A stretch of 64,000 nt of DNA from Amycolatopsis mediterranei (GTDB lineage: Bacteria; Actinomycetota; Actinomycetes; Mycobacteriales; Pseudonocardiaceae), in NCBI RefSeq assembly GCF_026017845.1, contig NZ_CP100416.1, positions 3,951,602 to 4,015,601 of the forward strand, in the 5' to 3' direction. Position 1 is the first letter of the stretch. Each line of letters starts with the position of its first letter. The notes under the pieces were generated by a model. The model did not search any database and had not been told where the DNA came from. It worked only from the letters and a program-made list of their open reading frames with translations. A program made the translations under genes and the position numbers. Shown here one piece after another: positions 33,489 through 42,300 of the stretch.

Positions 33489-34159
33489 AGATCCTCCTCG
33501 ATCCGTCGGGTGCTGCCGTAGCCGCGCCGCAGCGCGGCTTCGATCACCGCGGCCTGCTGGGCGGTGTCCAGGACTCTGGGGGTGCCGATCGACGCGGCGT
33601 TCCGGTAGAGCTCGCAGGCCCACTCGAGCAGCAGCGCGTTGTCGACCGCCGCCTGCAGCGTGGGGCCGTGCACGACGGCGCCGTGGTTGGCCAGCAGCGC
33701 GGCCGACTTGCCTTCCAGTGCGGTCCACACGTGCTCGGCCAGCTCGTCGCTGCCGAAGACGGCGAAGGGGGCGACCCGCACGGCCCCGCCGAGCAGGAGC
33801 TGCTGGTAGTGCACGCACGGGAGTTCGTCGAGCGCGCACGAGACCGCGGTGGCCTGCGGCGAGTGCGTGTGCACGACCGCGCCGGCGCCGGACCGGCGGT
33901 AGATCCCGAGGTGCAGTTCCAGTTCCGAGGTCGGCGCGAGCTCCCCGGCGACCACGGTCCCGGCCAGGTCGACGACGGTGATCTGCGCCGGCGTGATGCG
34001 TCCGAGCACGGCGCCGGTCGCGGTGACCGCGACGTGCTCACCCACGCGCACGCTCACGTTGCCCGCGGTGCCGATCAGCAGGCCGGCACCGGCCAGGTCG
34101 TGGCAAGCCGCGACCACCGCTTGCCGCGCGGCCTGCAGGAGCACTGTGCCCTCAGTCAT
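33485..34159 (-). CDS. Class II aldolase/adducin family protein (FucA/AraD-like)
   Basis: A 224-residue zinc aldolase or epimerase. The metal ligands are present: the HTHS pair in GAVVHTHSPQATA and the third His in LLANHGAVVHG. The N-terminal GTAGNVSVRV phosphate-binding loop is typical of L-fuculose-phosphate aldolase. ATG 34159 starts the operon. The upstream AT-rich segment (34165-34205) contains GTTAAACATGAAAC, which may be a promoter and DeoR/LacI-type operator. Reaction: probable retro-aldol cleavage of a phosphorylated ketose made by the adjacent kinase. Confidence 0.9.
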   Translation of the reverse strand: MTEGTVLLQAARQAVVAACHDLAGAGLLIGTAGNVSVRVGEHVAVTATGAVLGRITPAQITVVDLAGTVVAGELAPTSELELHLGIYRRSGAGAVVHTHSPQATAVSCALDELPCVHYQQLLLGGAVRVAPFAVFGSDELAEHVWTALEGKSAALLANHGAVVHGPTLQAAVDNALLLEWACELYRNAASIGTPRVLDTAQQAAVIEAALRRGYGSTRRIEEDL

Positions 34160-34298
34160 CGGCTCAGCGTAGGTTAAACATGAAACAAAGTCACGTTCAG
34201 GTTTGACTGGCCGGTCTCGGTGCGGCGATGCGTAGGCTCGCCGCCGGAGGAACGGTGCGGCCCCGACGGCGTGGCCCCGGATGCGGTGAGGAGCCACG

Positions 34299-34637
34299 AT
34301 GAGGAAATGGGCGATCCTGGCCGCCGCGATCGTGCTGGAGGTGACGGCGACCCTGGCGCTGCGGGCGGCGATCGACAACGCCTGGTGGGCGGGGCTGACG
34401 GCCGCGGGGTACGCCGGCGCGTTCGTGGCCCTGTCCGCGCTGGTGCGCGGGGGCACGCCGATCGGGGTCGTCTACGGCATCTGGGCGGCCGCGGGGGTCG
34501 CGCTCACCGCGGTCCTGGGCACGGTGCTGTTCGCCGAGCCGTTCACGCCGCTGATCGGGATCGGGATCGCGGCGGTCATCGCCGGTGTCGTGCTGGTGGA
34601 GACCGGCCACGCCCCCGAGCGCGAGGGGGACTCGTGA
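34299..34637 (+). CDS. SMR family multidrug efflux protein, first subunit
   Basis: A 112-residue four-helix small multidrug resistance protein. Glu14 (VLEVTATLALR), the essential proton/drug-binding carboxylate, is present. GIWAAAGVALTAVLGTVLFAEPFT is the conserved helix 3-4 region. The C-terminus is a short charged tail (PEREGDS). It overlaps the next SMR gene by one base (TGATG). Two adjacent, non-identical SMR genes usually form an obligate heterodimer of the EbrAB/YkkCD type. Substrates are probably quaternary ammonium or guanidinium-like compounds. Confidence 0.9.
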   Translation: MRKWAILAAAIVLEVTATLALRAAIDNAWWAGLTAAGYAGAFVALSALVRGGTPIGVVYGIWAAAGVALTAVLGTVLFAEPFTPLIGIGIAAVIAGVVLVETGHAPEREGDS

Positions 34638-34960
34638 TGTGGCTGCTGCTGGCCGGGGCCATCCTGTCCGAGGTCGCGGCGACGCTGTCGCTGCGCGCTT
34701 CGGAGGGCTTGAAGAAGAAGCGGTGGATCGTGCCCGTCGCGGCCGGCTACCTCGGCGCGTTCGGGTTGCTGGCCCTCGCTCTCGCCCGCGGCATGCCGGT
34801 CGGCATCGCGTACGGCGTCTGGGCGGCGTGCGGTGTCGCGTTGACGGCGATCGGGGCGCGGGTGTTCTTCAAGGAGGCCCTCACCCGGCGGATGGCCGCC
34901 GGCGTCGGGCTGATCGCCGCGGGCGTGCTGATCATCGAACTCGGCGCGGCCGCGCACTGA
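34637..34960 (+). CDS. SMR family multidrug efflux protein, second subunit
   Basis: A 107-residue four-helix SMR protein. Glu12 (ILSEVAATLSLRAS) aligns with the essential Glu14. It has KKKRW after helix 1, where the partner has DNAWW. This charge difference would favour opposite insertion in a dual-topology heterodimer. It is coupled to the first subunit by a TGATG overlap. Confidence 0.9.
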   Translation: MWLLLAGAILSEVAATLSLRASEGLKKKRWIVPVAAGYLGAFGLLALALARGMPVGIAYGVWAACGVALTAIGARVFFKEALTRRMAAGVGLIAAGVLIIELGAAAH

Positions 34961-34972
34961 CGGGGTGAGGGA

Positions 34973-35737
34973 ATGGCGACGTTGGTGGACCAGACGATCC
35001 TGATCGTCGGTGCTTCCTCGGGGATCGGCGCCCAGGTGGCCCGCGACCTCGCCGGCCACGGCAACCGGGTGGTGGTCGTGGCCCGGCGGGCGGCGGAGCT
35101 GGCGGCCGTGGCCGCCGACGTCCGCGCGGCGGGGAGCGCCTGCCTCGACCTCGTGGCCGACGCGCTCGACCCCGCGGCGGCGGCCGCGGTGGTGGCGCGG
35201 GTGGTGGCGGAGTTCGGTGCGGTGGACGTCGCGCTGCTCAACGTCGGCCAGGGTCCGGACATGGCGATGGCCGAGGTCGGGGTCGAGGACGTCGCCCGGG
35301 TGATGGCGCTGAACTACGACGTCACCGTGCACTACCTCGTCCCGCTCATCGCGCAGCTGCGCCGGCAGGGCGGCGGCCTGATCGCGCAGACCAATTCGCT
35401 GGCGGGCCTGATGGGGATTCCGCGCCAGGGCCCCTATTCGGCCGCGAAGGCCGCGGTGCGGACCCTGATCGACGCGGCGCGGGTCGAGCTCGCGCCCGAG
35501 GGAATCCGGTTCACCTCGCTGTACCCCGGCTTCGTGGCCACCGCGCGTGCCGGGGCCGACGGGCTGCCGAAGCCGTTCCGGATCAGCGAAAAGCAGGCTG
35601 CCCGGCACGTGGTCCGGGCCCTGCGGCGGGAACCCGCCGACGCGGCCTTCCCGTGGACGACGTCCGCGCTGGTCCGGGTGCTGCGAGCGGCGCCGGTGTC
35701 CGTTTCCGGGCCGGTGTTGCGGAAACTGGCCCGCTGA
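34973..35737 (+). CDS. Short-chain dehydrogenase/reductase
   Basis: A 254-residue SDR. It has cofactor motif GASSGIG, Arg/Arg after strand 2 (VVARRAAEL, pointing to NADP), Ser in TNSLAGL, and Tyr/Lys in YSAAK. The usual NNAG motif is replaced by NVGQG. The C-terminal half (FRISEKQAARHVVRALRR) resembles the broad DltE-like SDR group. It starts 12 bp after the SMR pair and may be in the same transcript. Substrate unknown. Confidence 0.85.
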   Translation: MATLVDQTILIVGASSGIGAQVARDLAGHGNRVVVVARRAAELAAVAADVRAAGSACLDLVADALDPAAAAAVVARVVAEFGAVDVALLNVGQGPDMAMAEVGVEDVARVMALNYDVTVHYLVPLIAQLRRQGGGLIAQTNSLAGLMGIPRQGPYSAAKAAVRTLIDAARVELAPEGIRFTSLYPGFVATARAGADGLPKPFRISEKQAARHVVRALRREPADAAFPWTTSALVRVLRAAPVSVSGPVLRKLAR

Positions 35738-35836
35738 CCGGATCGCCGGACGTCGTTCCCTCGCCGCGGTGAACCGGATGGGCCCGTGGCCCGTGTAGCC
35801 GGTCGGGTGTGGAGCGGAAGTACGGGAGATCGCCTG

Positions 35837-36838
35837 ATGACTGCCATCGAGGAAAGGCGCGCCGGCCGGGCGCCGGACGAACGGCCGGGCTGGAACGTCG
35901 ACCCCGTCCTGGTCCTGACGTTGGTCCTGTTGGCCGGGTTCCTGGCGCAAGGACCGGTTCGGCGGCTGTTGTCCGCTCCGGTCATGCAGAGCTGGATGAC
36001 GGTGTTCGTGGCGGTGGTCGTGCAGGCGCTGCCCTTCCTCGTCCTCGGCGTGCTGCTGTCGGCCGGGCTCGCGGTCTTCGTGCCGGCGTCCTTCTTCACG
36101 CGCGTGCTGCCGAAACGGCCGTCGCTGGCGGTGCCGGTCGCCGGGCTGGCCGGCGCGGTCCTGCCCGGCTGCGAATGCGCGTCGGTGCCCGTGGCCGGTG
36201 CGCTGGTGCGCGGCGGCGTCAACCCCTCGGCGGCGGTGGCCTTCCTGCTGTCGGCGCCGGCGATCAACCCGGTGGTGCTGACGGCGACGGCCGTCGCGTT
36301 CCCCGGGCAGCCGCAGATGGTCGCCGCCCGGTTCGCCGCGAGTCTCGCGGCGTCGTGCGTGATGGGCTGGCTGTGGCAGCGCCTCGGCCGTCCGGACTGG
36401 CTGCGGCCCCGCACGCACGACCACGGTGACGGCGGCACCGGGGGAGCGGCGTTCTGGGGATCGGTCCGGCACGACGTCATGCACGCGGGCGGGTTCCTTG
36501 TCGGCGGCGCGATGGCCGCCGCGACCCTCAAGGCCGTGGTGCCCGCAACCTGGCTGCACGCCGCGGCGGGCCACCCGGTCGTGGCGGTCCTGGCACTGGC
36601 GGCCCTCGCCGTGCTGCTGTCGATCTGTTCGGAGGCCGACGCGTTCGTCGCGTCGTCGCTGACGCAGTTCTCGCCGACGGCGCGGCTGGCGTTCCTGGTC
36701 GTCGGCCCGATGATCGACCTGAAGCTGTTCGGGATGCAGGCCGCCACGTTCGGCCGCGGGTTCGCGCTGCGGTTCGCGCCGGTGACCTTCGTCGTGGCCG
36801 TGGGCGCCGCGGTCCTGACCGGGGCGGTGCTGCTGTGA
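35837..36838 (+). CDS. UPF0718 (YraQ/YcgR-like) permease
   Basis: A 333-residue membrane protein with about 8-9 helices. It has the duplicated permease motif of the DUF318 family: AGAVLPGCECASVPVAGALVRGG in the first half and LLSICSEADAFVASSL in the second, with the characteristic Cys residues. The transported substrate is not established; Bacillus homologues have been linked to zinc homeostasis. ATG 35837 has GGGAG upstream. GTGA overlap with the next gene indicates a two-protein complex. I saw no Zur-like box upstream. Confidence 0.87.
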   Translation: MTAIEERRAGRAPDERPGWNVDPVLVLTLVLLAGFLAQGPVRRLLSAPVMQSWMTVFVAVVVQALPFLVLGVLLSAGLAVFVPASFFTRVLPKRPSLAVPVAGLAGAVLPGCECASVPVAGALVRGGVNPSAAVAFLLSAPAINPVVLTATAVAFPGQPQMVAARFAASLAASCVMGWLWQRLGRPDWLRPRTHDHGDGGTGGAAFWGSVRHDVMHAGGFLVGGAMAAATLKAVVPATWLHAAAGHPVVAVLALAALAVLLSICSEADAFVASSLTQFSPTARLAFLVVGPMIDLKLFGMQAATFGRGFALRFAPVTFVVAVGAAVLTGAVLL

Positions 36839-37524
36839 ACCGGACCGTGCAGGCGATCCTGCTGTTCCTCGTCGGCGGGGTGCTGCTCCACGCCGGCGTG
36901 ACCGGCCTGTACCTGCGGTACGTCAAGGCCGGGTTGCGCCCGTTGGTGCTGGCGGCCGGCGTGGTGCTGGTAATCGCGGCCCTCGCGACCGTCTGGTACG
37001 CGCGCCGCCGCCCGGCCGGGCACCCGGCGCCCCGGGTCTCGTGGCTGCTGGTGCTGCCGGTGTTCGCGCTGATCCTCGCCGCGCCACCGGCTTTGGGCTC
37101 CTACAGCGCGATGCGCGCCGGCACGGCGGTGACGGCACCGCGGATCGTCACCCCGCTCCCGGACGGCAATCCCGTCCGGCTGACGGTGATCGACTACGCG
37201 GACCGCGCGGTCTACGACCACGGCCGGTCGCTGGCCGGCCGGTCCGTCACGCTCACCGGGTTCGTGGCCTTCGACCCGGCCGGGGCGCCGTACCTGGTCC
37301 GCATGCTGCTGAACTGCTGCGCGGCGGACGCCCAGCCGGTGAAGGTCGGCCTGACCGGCCGGGTGCCGCCGGTGCTCCAACCCGATTCGTGGCTGGAGAT
37401 CACCGGCGGCTACAGCGCCGAGCAGGCCAAGGACCCGGTCAACGGCGGGACCATCCCGTTCATCGACGTCGGCCAGGCCCGGCCCGTCGCGCCGCCGGCC
37501 GATCCCTACGAAAGCCTCGGCTAG
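36835..37524 (+). CDS. TIGR03943 family protein, partner of the UPF0718 permease
   Basis: A 229-residue protein (YcgQ-like). Two N-terminal membrane helices, a short loop and a third helix are followed by an extracytoplasmic domain with MLLNCCAADAQPV and SWLEITGGYS, the conserved landmarks of TIGR03943. The vicinal Cys pair may bind metal. GTG 36835 overlaps the permease stop. The pair always occurs together in Firmicutes and Actinobacteria, sometimes with COG0523 GTPases, which are absent here. Confidence 0.88.
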   Translation: MNRTVQAILLFLVGGVLLHAGVTGLYLRYVKAGLRPLVLAAGVVLVIAALATVWYARRRPAGHPAPRVSWLLVLPVFALILAAPPALGSYSAMRAGTAVTAPRIVTPLPDGNPVRLTVIDYADRAVYDHGRSLAGRSVTLTGFVAFDPAGAPYLVRMLLNCCAADAQPVKVGLTGRVPPVLQPDSWLEITGGYSAEQAKDPVNGGTIPFIDVGQARPVAPPADPYESLG

Positions 37525-37543
37525 TGTCGCCCGCCGCGGCAAC

Positions 37544-37596
37544 GCAGTGAATGACTCATTCATGGCGTCCGACGACATGAATGAGTCATTCACTGC
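37544..37596. repeat. Perfect 21-bp inverted repeat with TGACTCA core
   Basis: Arms of 21 bp at 37544-37564 and 37576-37596 are perfectly complementary across an 11-bp loop. Each arm contains the nested palindrome GAATGACTCATTC. The repeat lies 20 bp after the TIGR03943 stop, in the gap before the convergent lipoprotein gene. It could act as a terminator hairpin, although there is no T-tract. It shares its ATGACTCAT core with 42241-42295. Confidence 0.9.
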
Positions 37597-37669
37597 AACG
37601 GACCAGCCGTCGCCAGGAGACTGTCAACGAACCTCGGACGCGCGACACCAGCGGCGCTGCCGGTACCCG

Positions 37670-38671
37670 TCATCTTCCCGCTTGCGGGCCGATCATCGAG
37701 TTCACGTCGATCGGGGACGGGATGGCGCCCAGTTGCAGCAGCAGGTCCGGAACCCGTTGCAGGCGCCGGGAATCCAGGATCGCGCCGTAGCCCGGCAGAG
37801 TGAGCAGCTTGGCCGTGTCCTCGTCGATCTTGGCGAACCGCACCAGCAGCGGCTCGACCTTGGCGCGGTCGAACGTGGCGTCGTGGGTCGCCTTCTGCAT
37901 GGCGCGCTGGAACGCGGCCAGGGTCTTCGGGTTCTCCTTCACCCACTTCCGCGTCGCGCCGTAGCCGGTCAGCGGGAAGTCCTGGGTGGCCCCGCTGTTG
38001 ATGTCGATCACCGGGATCGCCCCGGCCGTCTTGGCGGCCTGCGTGATGTACGGCTCGGGCAGGTAGGCGGCGTCGGCCTGCCCCTGCTGCAGGGCCGCGG
38101 CGATGTTGGGCAGCGGGATCAGCACCCATTTCACCTTGCTGAAATCGACGTTGTGGTCTTGCATGATCGAACGGGTGAGAAGATCCGAAGCGGTGTTCTT
38201 GGCCGTGATGGCGATCTTCGCGGTGGCCAGGTCGGCGATGGTTTTCACCGGCGAATTCGGCACCGTGACGATCGCATTGGACTTCGCGTTGACCGACGTC
38301 GCGTCGGCGACCAGCTCCATGTCGGCGGCGCCGGTGCTGCGGGCGGTGAAGAACGGCGGATAGGTCGAGAACGCGATGTCGGCGTCGCCCGAGATCGCCT
38401 TCGCCAACGAGGCCTGACCGCTGGCGGCGATCACGGACTCGACGGTGAGGCCCTCGGCCCGGAAATAGCCCTCGTCCTGGGCGAGCCAGAACGGCGCGAG
38501 GTCCGTGGTGGGCAGGATCGAAACCTTCAGCGTCGTTTTCTCCGGCCCGCCGCCGCTCGACGAGGGGCTCGAGCCGGTGGCGCCGAGCGCGCCGCAACCG
38601 GTTACGACCGTGACGACCGCGAGAGCGAGCGCGGCACGAACACGGCCACTGTTCCTGACGATTCCAAACAA
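37670..38671 (-). CDS. ABC transporter solute-binding lipoprotein, NMT1/THI5 (NitT/TauT) type
   Basis: A 333-residue receptor. TTG 38671 is the only start that leaves a good signal: LFGIVRNSGRVRAALALAVV, then lipobox VTGC. GAGGAG lies 6 bases upstream. The mature part matches SsuA/TauA/ThiY-like proteins (LAPFWLAQDEGYFRAEGLTVE, QGQADAAYLPEPYITQAAK). These bind nitrate, sulfonates, thiamine precursors or similar. No permease or ATPase gene is adjacent, so it is an orphan receptor that must use a transporter encoded elsewhere. Confidence 0.88.
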   Translation of the reverse strand: MFGIVRNSGRVRAALALAVVTVVTGCGALGATGSSPSSSGGGPEKTTLKVSILPTTDLAPFWLAQDEGYFRAEGLTVESVIAASGQASLAKAISGDADIAFSTYPPFFTARSTGAADMELVADATSVNAKSNAIVTVPNSPVKTIADLATAKIAITAKNTASDLLTRSIMQDHNVDFSKVKWVLIPLPNIAAALQQGQADAAYLPEPYITQAAKTAGAIPVIDINSGATQDFPLTGYGATRKWVKENPKTLAAFQRAMQKATHDATFDRAKVEPLLVRFAKIDEDTAKLLTLPGYGAILDSRRLQRVPDLLLQLGAIPSPIDVNSMIGPQAGR

Positions 38672-39395
38672 GGTCTGCTCCTCGAAGGAGATGACAGTTG
38701 ATGTACCGGCTCCAAGGAAGGTGCGTGATTCACTCCCCGGCGTCAGGCGGGCCACTGTAGGGACCCCCGCAGCCCTTGACAATGCGTGATGGCACCGGAT
38801 CCCGGAATTCACCAGAATGGCGGCACGAATACTTGATCGACGATCAAGCCCGCCGTTGGTCACGGTCCGTTCGGCGTGAAGCTCGACGAGGGAGCGGGTG
38901 GAGTGCGAAAAACGTGGCCCTGGACCGCCCGGCAAAGCGGAAAACAACGGATCACCGGTGACGTCCCGCGGCGGCGAACCCGGCCTCGAAAACGACCACG
39001 ACGTCGGTATTCGCGGACATTGTCTGCGAAAGCAGGCATCGGCAACGGTGCCGGCGAATCATCGAACGGCCGAACCTGTGTACGCAGAGTAGCGGTGGCC
39101 GGGTGGCCCTGCCGCGCGTGGATGCGGCGCCGATGCCCTGTGCCGCAAGGCCATCGCCGGGCCGGCGGCTGCCGCGCCCCGCCTTGTCCGGACCCGCTTC
39201 GCCGACGTCGAGCGGAATGCAGACGGCCGTTGCTCCATCGGTGCCGGACGGGGGAATCACATCCGGATCACGAATCGGGGCATTTGCCGAAAGGGCGGGT
39301 TTCCGAGAAGGGAAGTCTCGGCCAACGGCGGACGTTCCGCACTGCCCGAGTGTACCTCTTGTTGGGGAACAGGTTTTACTTCTAAAATCCCCGGT
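38672..39395. other. 724-bp gene-free region with a perfect palindrome
   Basis: I see no convincing coding frame here; GC is lower and third-position bias weaker than in the neighbours. CTTGATCGACGATCAAG (38832-38848) is a perfect 17-bp palindrome about 160 bp upstream of the lipoprotein start and may be an operator. The remainder up to 39393 is probably the long leader/promoter of the LuxR gene. TTTTACTTCTAAAATCC just before its start is the only AT-rich element. Confidence 0.5.
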
Positions 39396-42227
39396 GTGCG
39401 ACCGCTTACGGACGGTACCGAGCTGCTGGTCGGCCGGGACAGCGAGCTGTCCCGGCTGGCCGCTTGGATCCGTGACGTCGCGGCGGGCCGGGGCCGGGCC
39501 GTGCTGGTGGACGGCGAGCCCGGGATCGGCAAGTCGGCGCTGGTCCGGTCCGCCTGCGCGGCCGCCACCGACGCGGGCTGCCAGGTGTACTGGGGCGCCG
39601 GCGACGAACTCGGCCAGGCGCTGCCGCTGCTGCCGCTCCTGGACGCTCTGGAAATCACGCCGGTCACGCGGGATCCCCGTCGTGACGCCGTTTCCGAGCT
39701 GCTGGGCGGCGGCGCCGTCGCGGGCAAGGGTGCCGACCTCGCCGCCGCGGCCGCCGAACGGCTGATCGCGCTGGTGGACCAGCTCTGCCAGGACGGCCCG
39801 GCCGTGCTGGTCGTGGACGAGCTGCAGTGGGCCGACAGCACGACGGTGGCGGTGTGGAGCCGGCTCGCCCGCCTGGTCCGGCAGCTCCCGCTGCTGCTGA
39901 TCGGGGTGCTGCGGCCGGTGCCGCGCCGCGACGACCTGCGGTCGCTCTTCCGGATCGTCCGGCCGGCCGAACGGCTGCGGCTGACCCGGCTGGCGGAACC
40001 GGCGGTGCTCGAGCTGGTGGCCGCGCTGGCCGGCGGCAAACCGGGCACCCGGCTGGAGGAGCTGGCCGCCGGCGCGGCCGGGAATCCGTTGTACCTCACC
40101 GAGTTGGTCGACGCGCTGACCAGGAGCTCGTGCCTGGAGGTCGACCACGCGGGCATCGCGGAGCTGACCGGCGCGGCCACGCCGGACTCCCTGCCGGAAG
40201 CGATCGCGGACCGGCTGGGCTTCCTCACGGAGCCGGCGCGGGGCGTGCTGCGGACCGCGGCGCTGCTCGGGGTCGGCTTCTCGGTCGCGGACCTGGTGAC
40301 CGTGACGAACTCTTCGCTCGCCGACCTGTTGCCCGCGCTCGACGAAGCGCGCGCCGCCGGCGTGCTGGTGGCGGCCGGCGACGACCTCGAGTTCCGGCAC
40401 CCGTTGATCCGCACGGCGTTGTACGACGAGATGCCGACGGCGGTCCGGATCGCCTGGCACCAGTCCGCCGCGTGGGCGCTCGCGGAGGCGAACGCCCCGG
40501 TCGAGCGGGTGGCGCGGCAGCTGCTGCCGATGGTGTCCACAACGGACAGTCGGGTGCCGGTGCCGGACTGGGCCGTGCGGTGGTTGCTCGACGTGGCCAT
40601 GCCGTTGATCGGCCAGGCACCGGTGGTCGCCGTCGCGCTGCTGCGACGGGCGGTGCGGGACGCGCCGCTCGACGACGCCGTGACCGGCGCCTTGGCCTGC
40701 CGGCTGGCCGACGCGTACTACCGGGTGGGCAACGTGGCCCAGGCCGAGCGGATCGCTTGCCGCGCCCTGGATCGCGTCCGCGACCCCGACGTGCGCGTCG
40801 ACCTGCACACGACGGTCGTCCAGAGCCGCGGCACGGCCGGCCGCGCCGCCGAGTCCCTCCCCGCGCTCAACGAGGCGCTGACCCAGCCGGGGCTGCAGGC
40901 CCGGCACCGGGCCCGGTTGCTGGTGCTCATCGCGCGGATCCGGCGCGTCCTCGGCGAGGTCGACTCCGCGGGCCGGGCCGCGTCCGCGGCGCTGGCCGAA
41001 CTCGGCTCGGCCGAAGACCGCTGGGCGGCCGGGTGGGCGCTGCACGTGCTGGCCCAGGGCGCGATGGCGCGCGGCGAGTGGGCCGCCGCGCTACCGCTGT
41101 TCGAGCGCGCGATCGCCATCGTGCGGGGCGATCCCACGCTGATCGAACTCACCCTGCTGCTGCGCATCAACCAGTCGGTCACCTTCGGCGCGCTCGACCG
41201 TTACGCCGACGCGCTCACCGCCGCCGGGCAGGCGCGCGACCTGGCCGAGCGCACCGGCAGCGAGGCGCGGCTGACCCAGGTCCAGAGCGCGATCGGGCAG
41301 CTGATGCTGGGCGCCGGCCGGTGGGACGACGCGCTGGCCGAAGTCGACGTCGTCCCGGACGACCAGAAGGACCCGGGTGTGGTGTGCTGCGACCACGGCG
41401 TCGCCGCGATCATCCACCTCCACCGCGACGAGACGACCGCGGCCCGCCACCACCTCGACGTCGCCGCACGGCATTCGGAGCGGGCCGGCGACGAGGTGGT
41501 GGAATCCCTGGTCCGGGCCAGGAGCCTGGCGTTCGAGCACGCCGGCGCGCCGGAGCGGGCGCTCGCCGTGCTGACCGCGGTCCCGGCGGGCGAAGACGCG
41601 GGGGAGGAGCGGCTGGGCGACGCCGTCCGGCTGGCGATGGCGCTCGGCGACGTGCGGACCGCGGCGGAGATCGAGGCCCGGGCGCGCGGGATCGCCGCCG
41701 AGTCCGCCGTCCCGCACCGCCGCGCGCTCGCCCTGTACTGCCGTGGCCTGCTCGAGCGGGACGGGACGATGTTGCTGCGCGCCGCCGACGGCTACGCGGA
41801 CGCGGGCCGGCCGCTGTCCCGGGCCAAGGCCCTGGAAGCCGCCGCGCTCGCCTTCGCCGACGCCCGGAGCGAAGACCGCGGTTCGGCGCGGGCCGCCTTC
41901 ACCCACGCCATCGACCTCTACGCGGAGCTGGACGCGCAATGGGACGTGGCGCGGCTGCGCGCCCAGTTCCGGGCGCTGGGCATCCGGCGCGGCCCGAAGG
42001 TGAAACACCGCCAGGCCACGCACGGCTGGGACAGTCTCACGCCGACCGAGGGCCGGATCGCCGCGCTGGTGGTCGAAGGGCTGTCGAACCCGCAGATCGC
42101 GGGCCGCCTCTACCTGTCCCCGCGCACGGTCGGCACGCACGTCTCGCACATCCTGACCAAGCTGGGCGTGCATTCGCGCATCGACATCGCCCGCGAAGCG
42201 GCGCGCCACCAGTCCGCCTCGGGCTGA
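39396..42227 (+). CDS. Large AAA/LuxR-family (LAL) transcriptional regulator
   Basis: A 943-residue regulator. Residues ~10-300 are an AAA/STAND-like ATPase with Walker A GEPGIGKSAL (40-49) and Walker B AVLVVDELQWAD (~133-144). The middle is alpha-helical, TPR-like. The C-terminal ~68 residues are a LuxR helix-turn-helix (LTPTEGRIAALVVEGLSNPQIAGRLYLSPRTVGTHVSHILTKL). It binds ATP and activates transcription in response to an unknown signal; pathway activators in antibiotic clusters belong here, but no cluster is visible beside it. GTG 39396 (or the overlapping GTG 39394 in another frame) is the start. The region before it is AT-rich. Confidence 0.9.
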   Translation: MRPLTDGTELLVGRDSELSRLAAWIRDVAAGRGRAVLVDGEPGIGKSALVRSACAAATDAGCQVYWGAGDELGQALPLLPLLDALEITPVTRDPRRDAVSELLGGGAVAGKGADLAAAAAERLIALVDQLCQDGPAVLVVDELQWADSTTVAVWSRLARLVRQLPLLLIGVLRPVPRRDDLRSLFRIVRPAERLRLTRLAEPAVLELVAALAGGKPGTRLEELAAGAAGNPLYLTELVDALTRSSCLEVDHAGIAELTGAATPDSLPEAIADRLGFLTEPARGVLRTAALLGVGFSVADLVTVTNSSLADLLPALDEARAAGVLVAAGDDLEFRHPLIRTALYDEMPTAVRIAWHQSAAWALAEANAPVERVARQLLPMVSTTDSRVPVPDWAVRWLLDVAMPLIGQAPVVAVALLRRAVRDAPLDDAVTGALACRLADAYYRVGNVAQAERIACRALDRVRDPDVRVDLHTTVVQSRGTAGRAAESLPALNEALTQPGLQARHRARLLVLIARIRRVLGEVDSAGRAASAALAELGSAEDRWAAGWALHVLAQGAMARGEWAAALPLFERAIAIVRGDPTLIELTLLLRINQSVTFGALDRYADALTAAGQARDLAERTGSEARLTQVQSAIGQLMLGAGRWDDALAEVDVVPDDQKDPGVVCCDHGVAAIIHLHRDETTAARHHLDVAARHSERAGDEVVESLVRARSLAFEHAGAPERALAVLTAVPAGEDAGEERLGDAVRLAMALGDVRTAAEIEARARGIAAESAVPHRRALALYCRGLLERDGTMLLRAADGYADAGRPLSRAKALEAAALAFADARSEDRGSARAAFTHAIDLYAELDAQWDVARLRAQFRALGIRRGPKVKHRQATHGWDSLTPTEGRIAALVVEGLSNPQIAGRLYLSPRTVGTHVSHILTKLGVHSRIDIAREAARHQSASG

Positions 42228-42240
42228 GCCGCTGTCCGCA

Positions 42241-42295
42241 CGTCGCGCATGACTCATGGGAGACCTCGGCCGTCCCGGATGAGTCATGCGCGACG
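42241..42295. repeat. Inverted repeat with ATGACTCAT core
   Basis: CGTCGCGCATGACTCAT (42241-42257) pairs perfectly with 42279-42295. It lies 13 bp after the LuxR gene stop and immediately before the convergent MFS stop. It has the same core as the 37544-37596 repeat and is a plausible bidirectional terminator. Confidence 0.85.
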
Positions 42296-42300
42296 GCGGA

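Noticed and set aside
35738..35836. Zur-type operator before the UPF0718 permease
   Set aside because: No AT-rich palindrome resembling an actinobacterial Zur box is present in this gap.
38876..39385. 169-residue plus-strand frame before the LuxR gene
   Set aside because: It is Arg-rich, lacks domain similarity and the region has weak codon bias; treated as leader/intergenic DNA.
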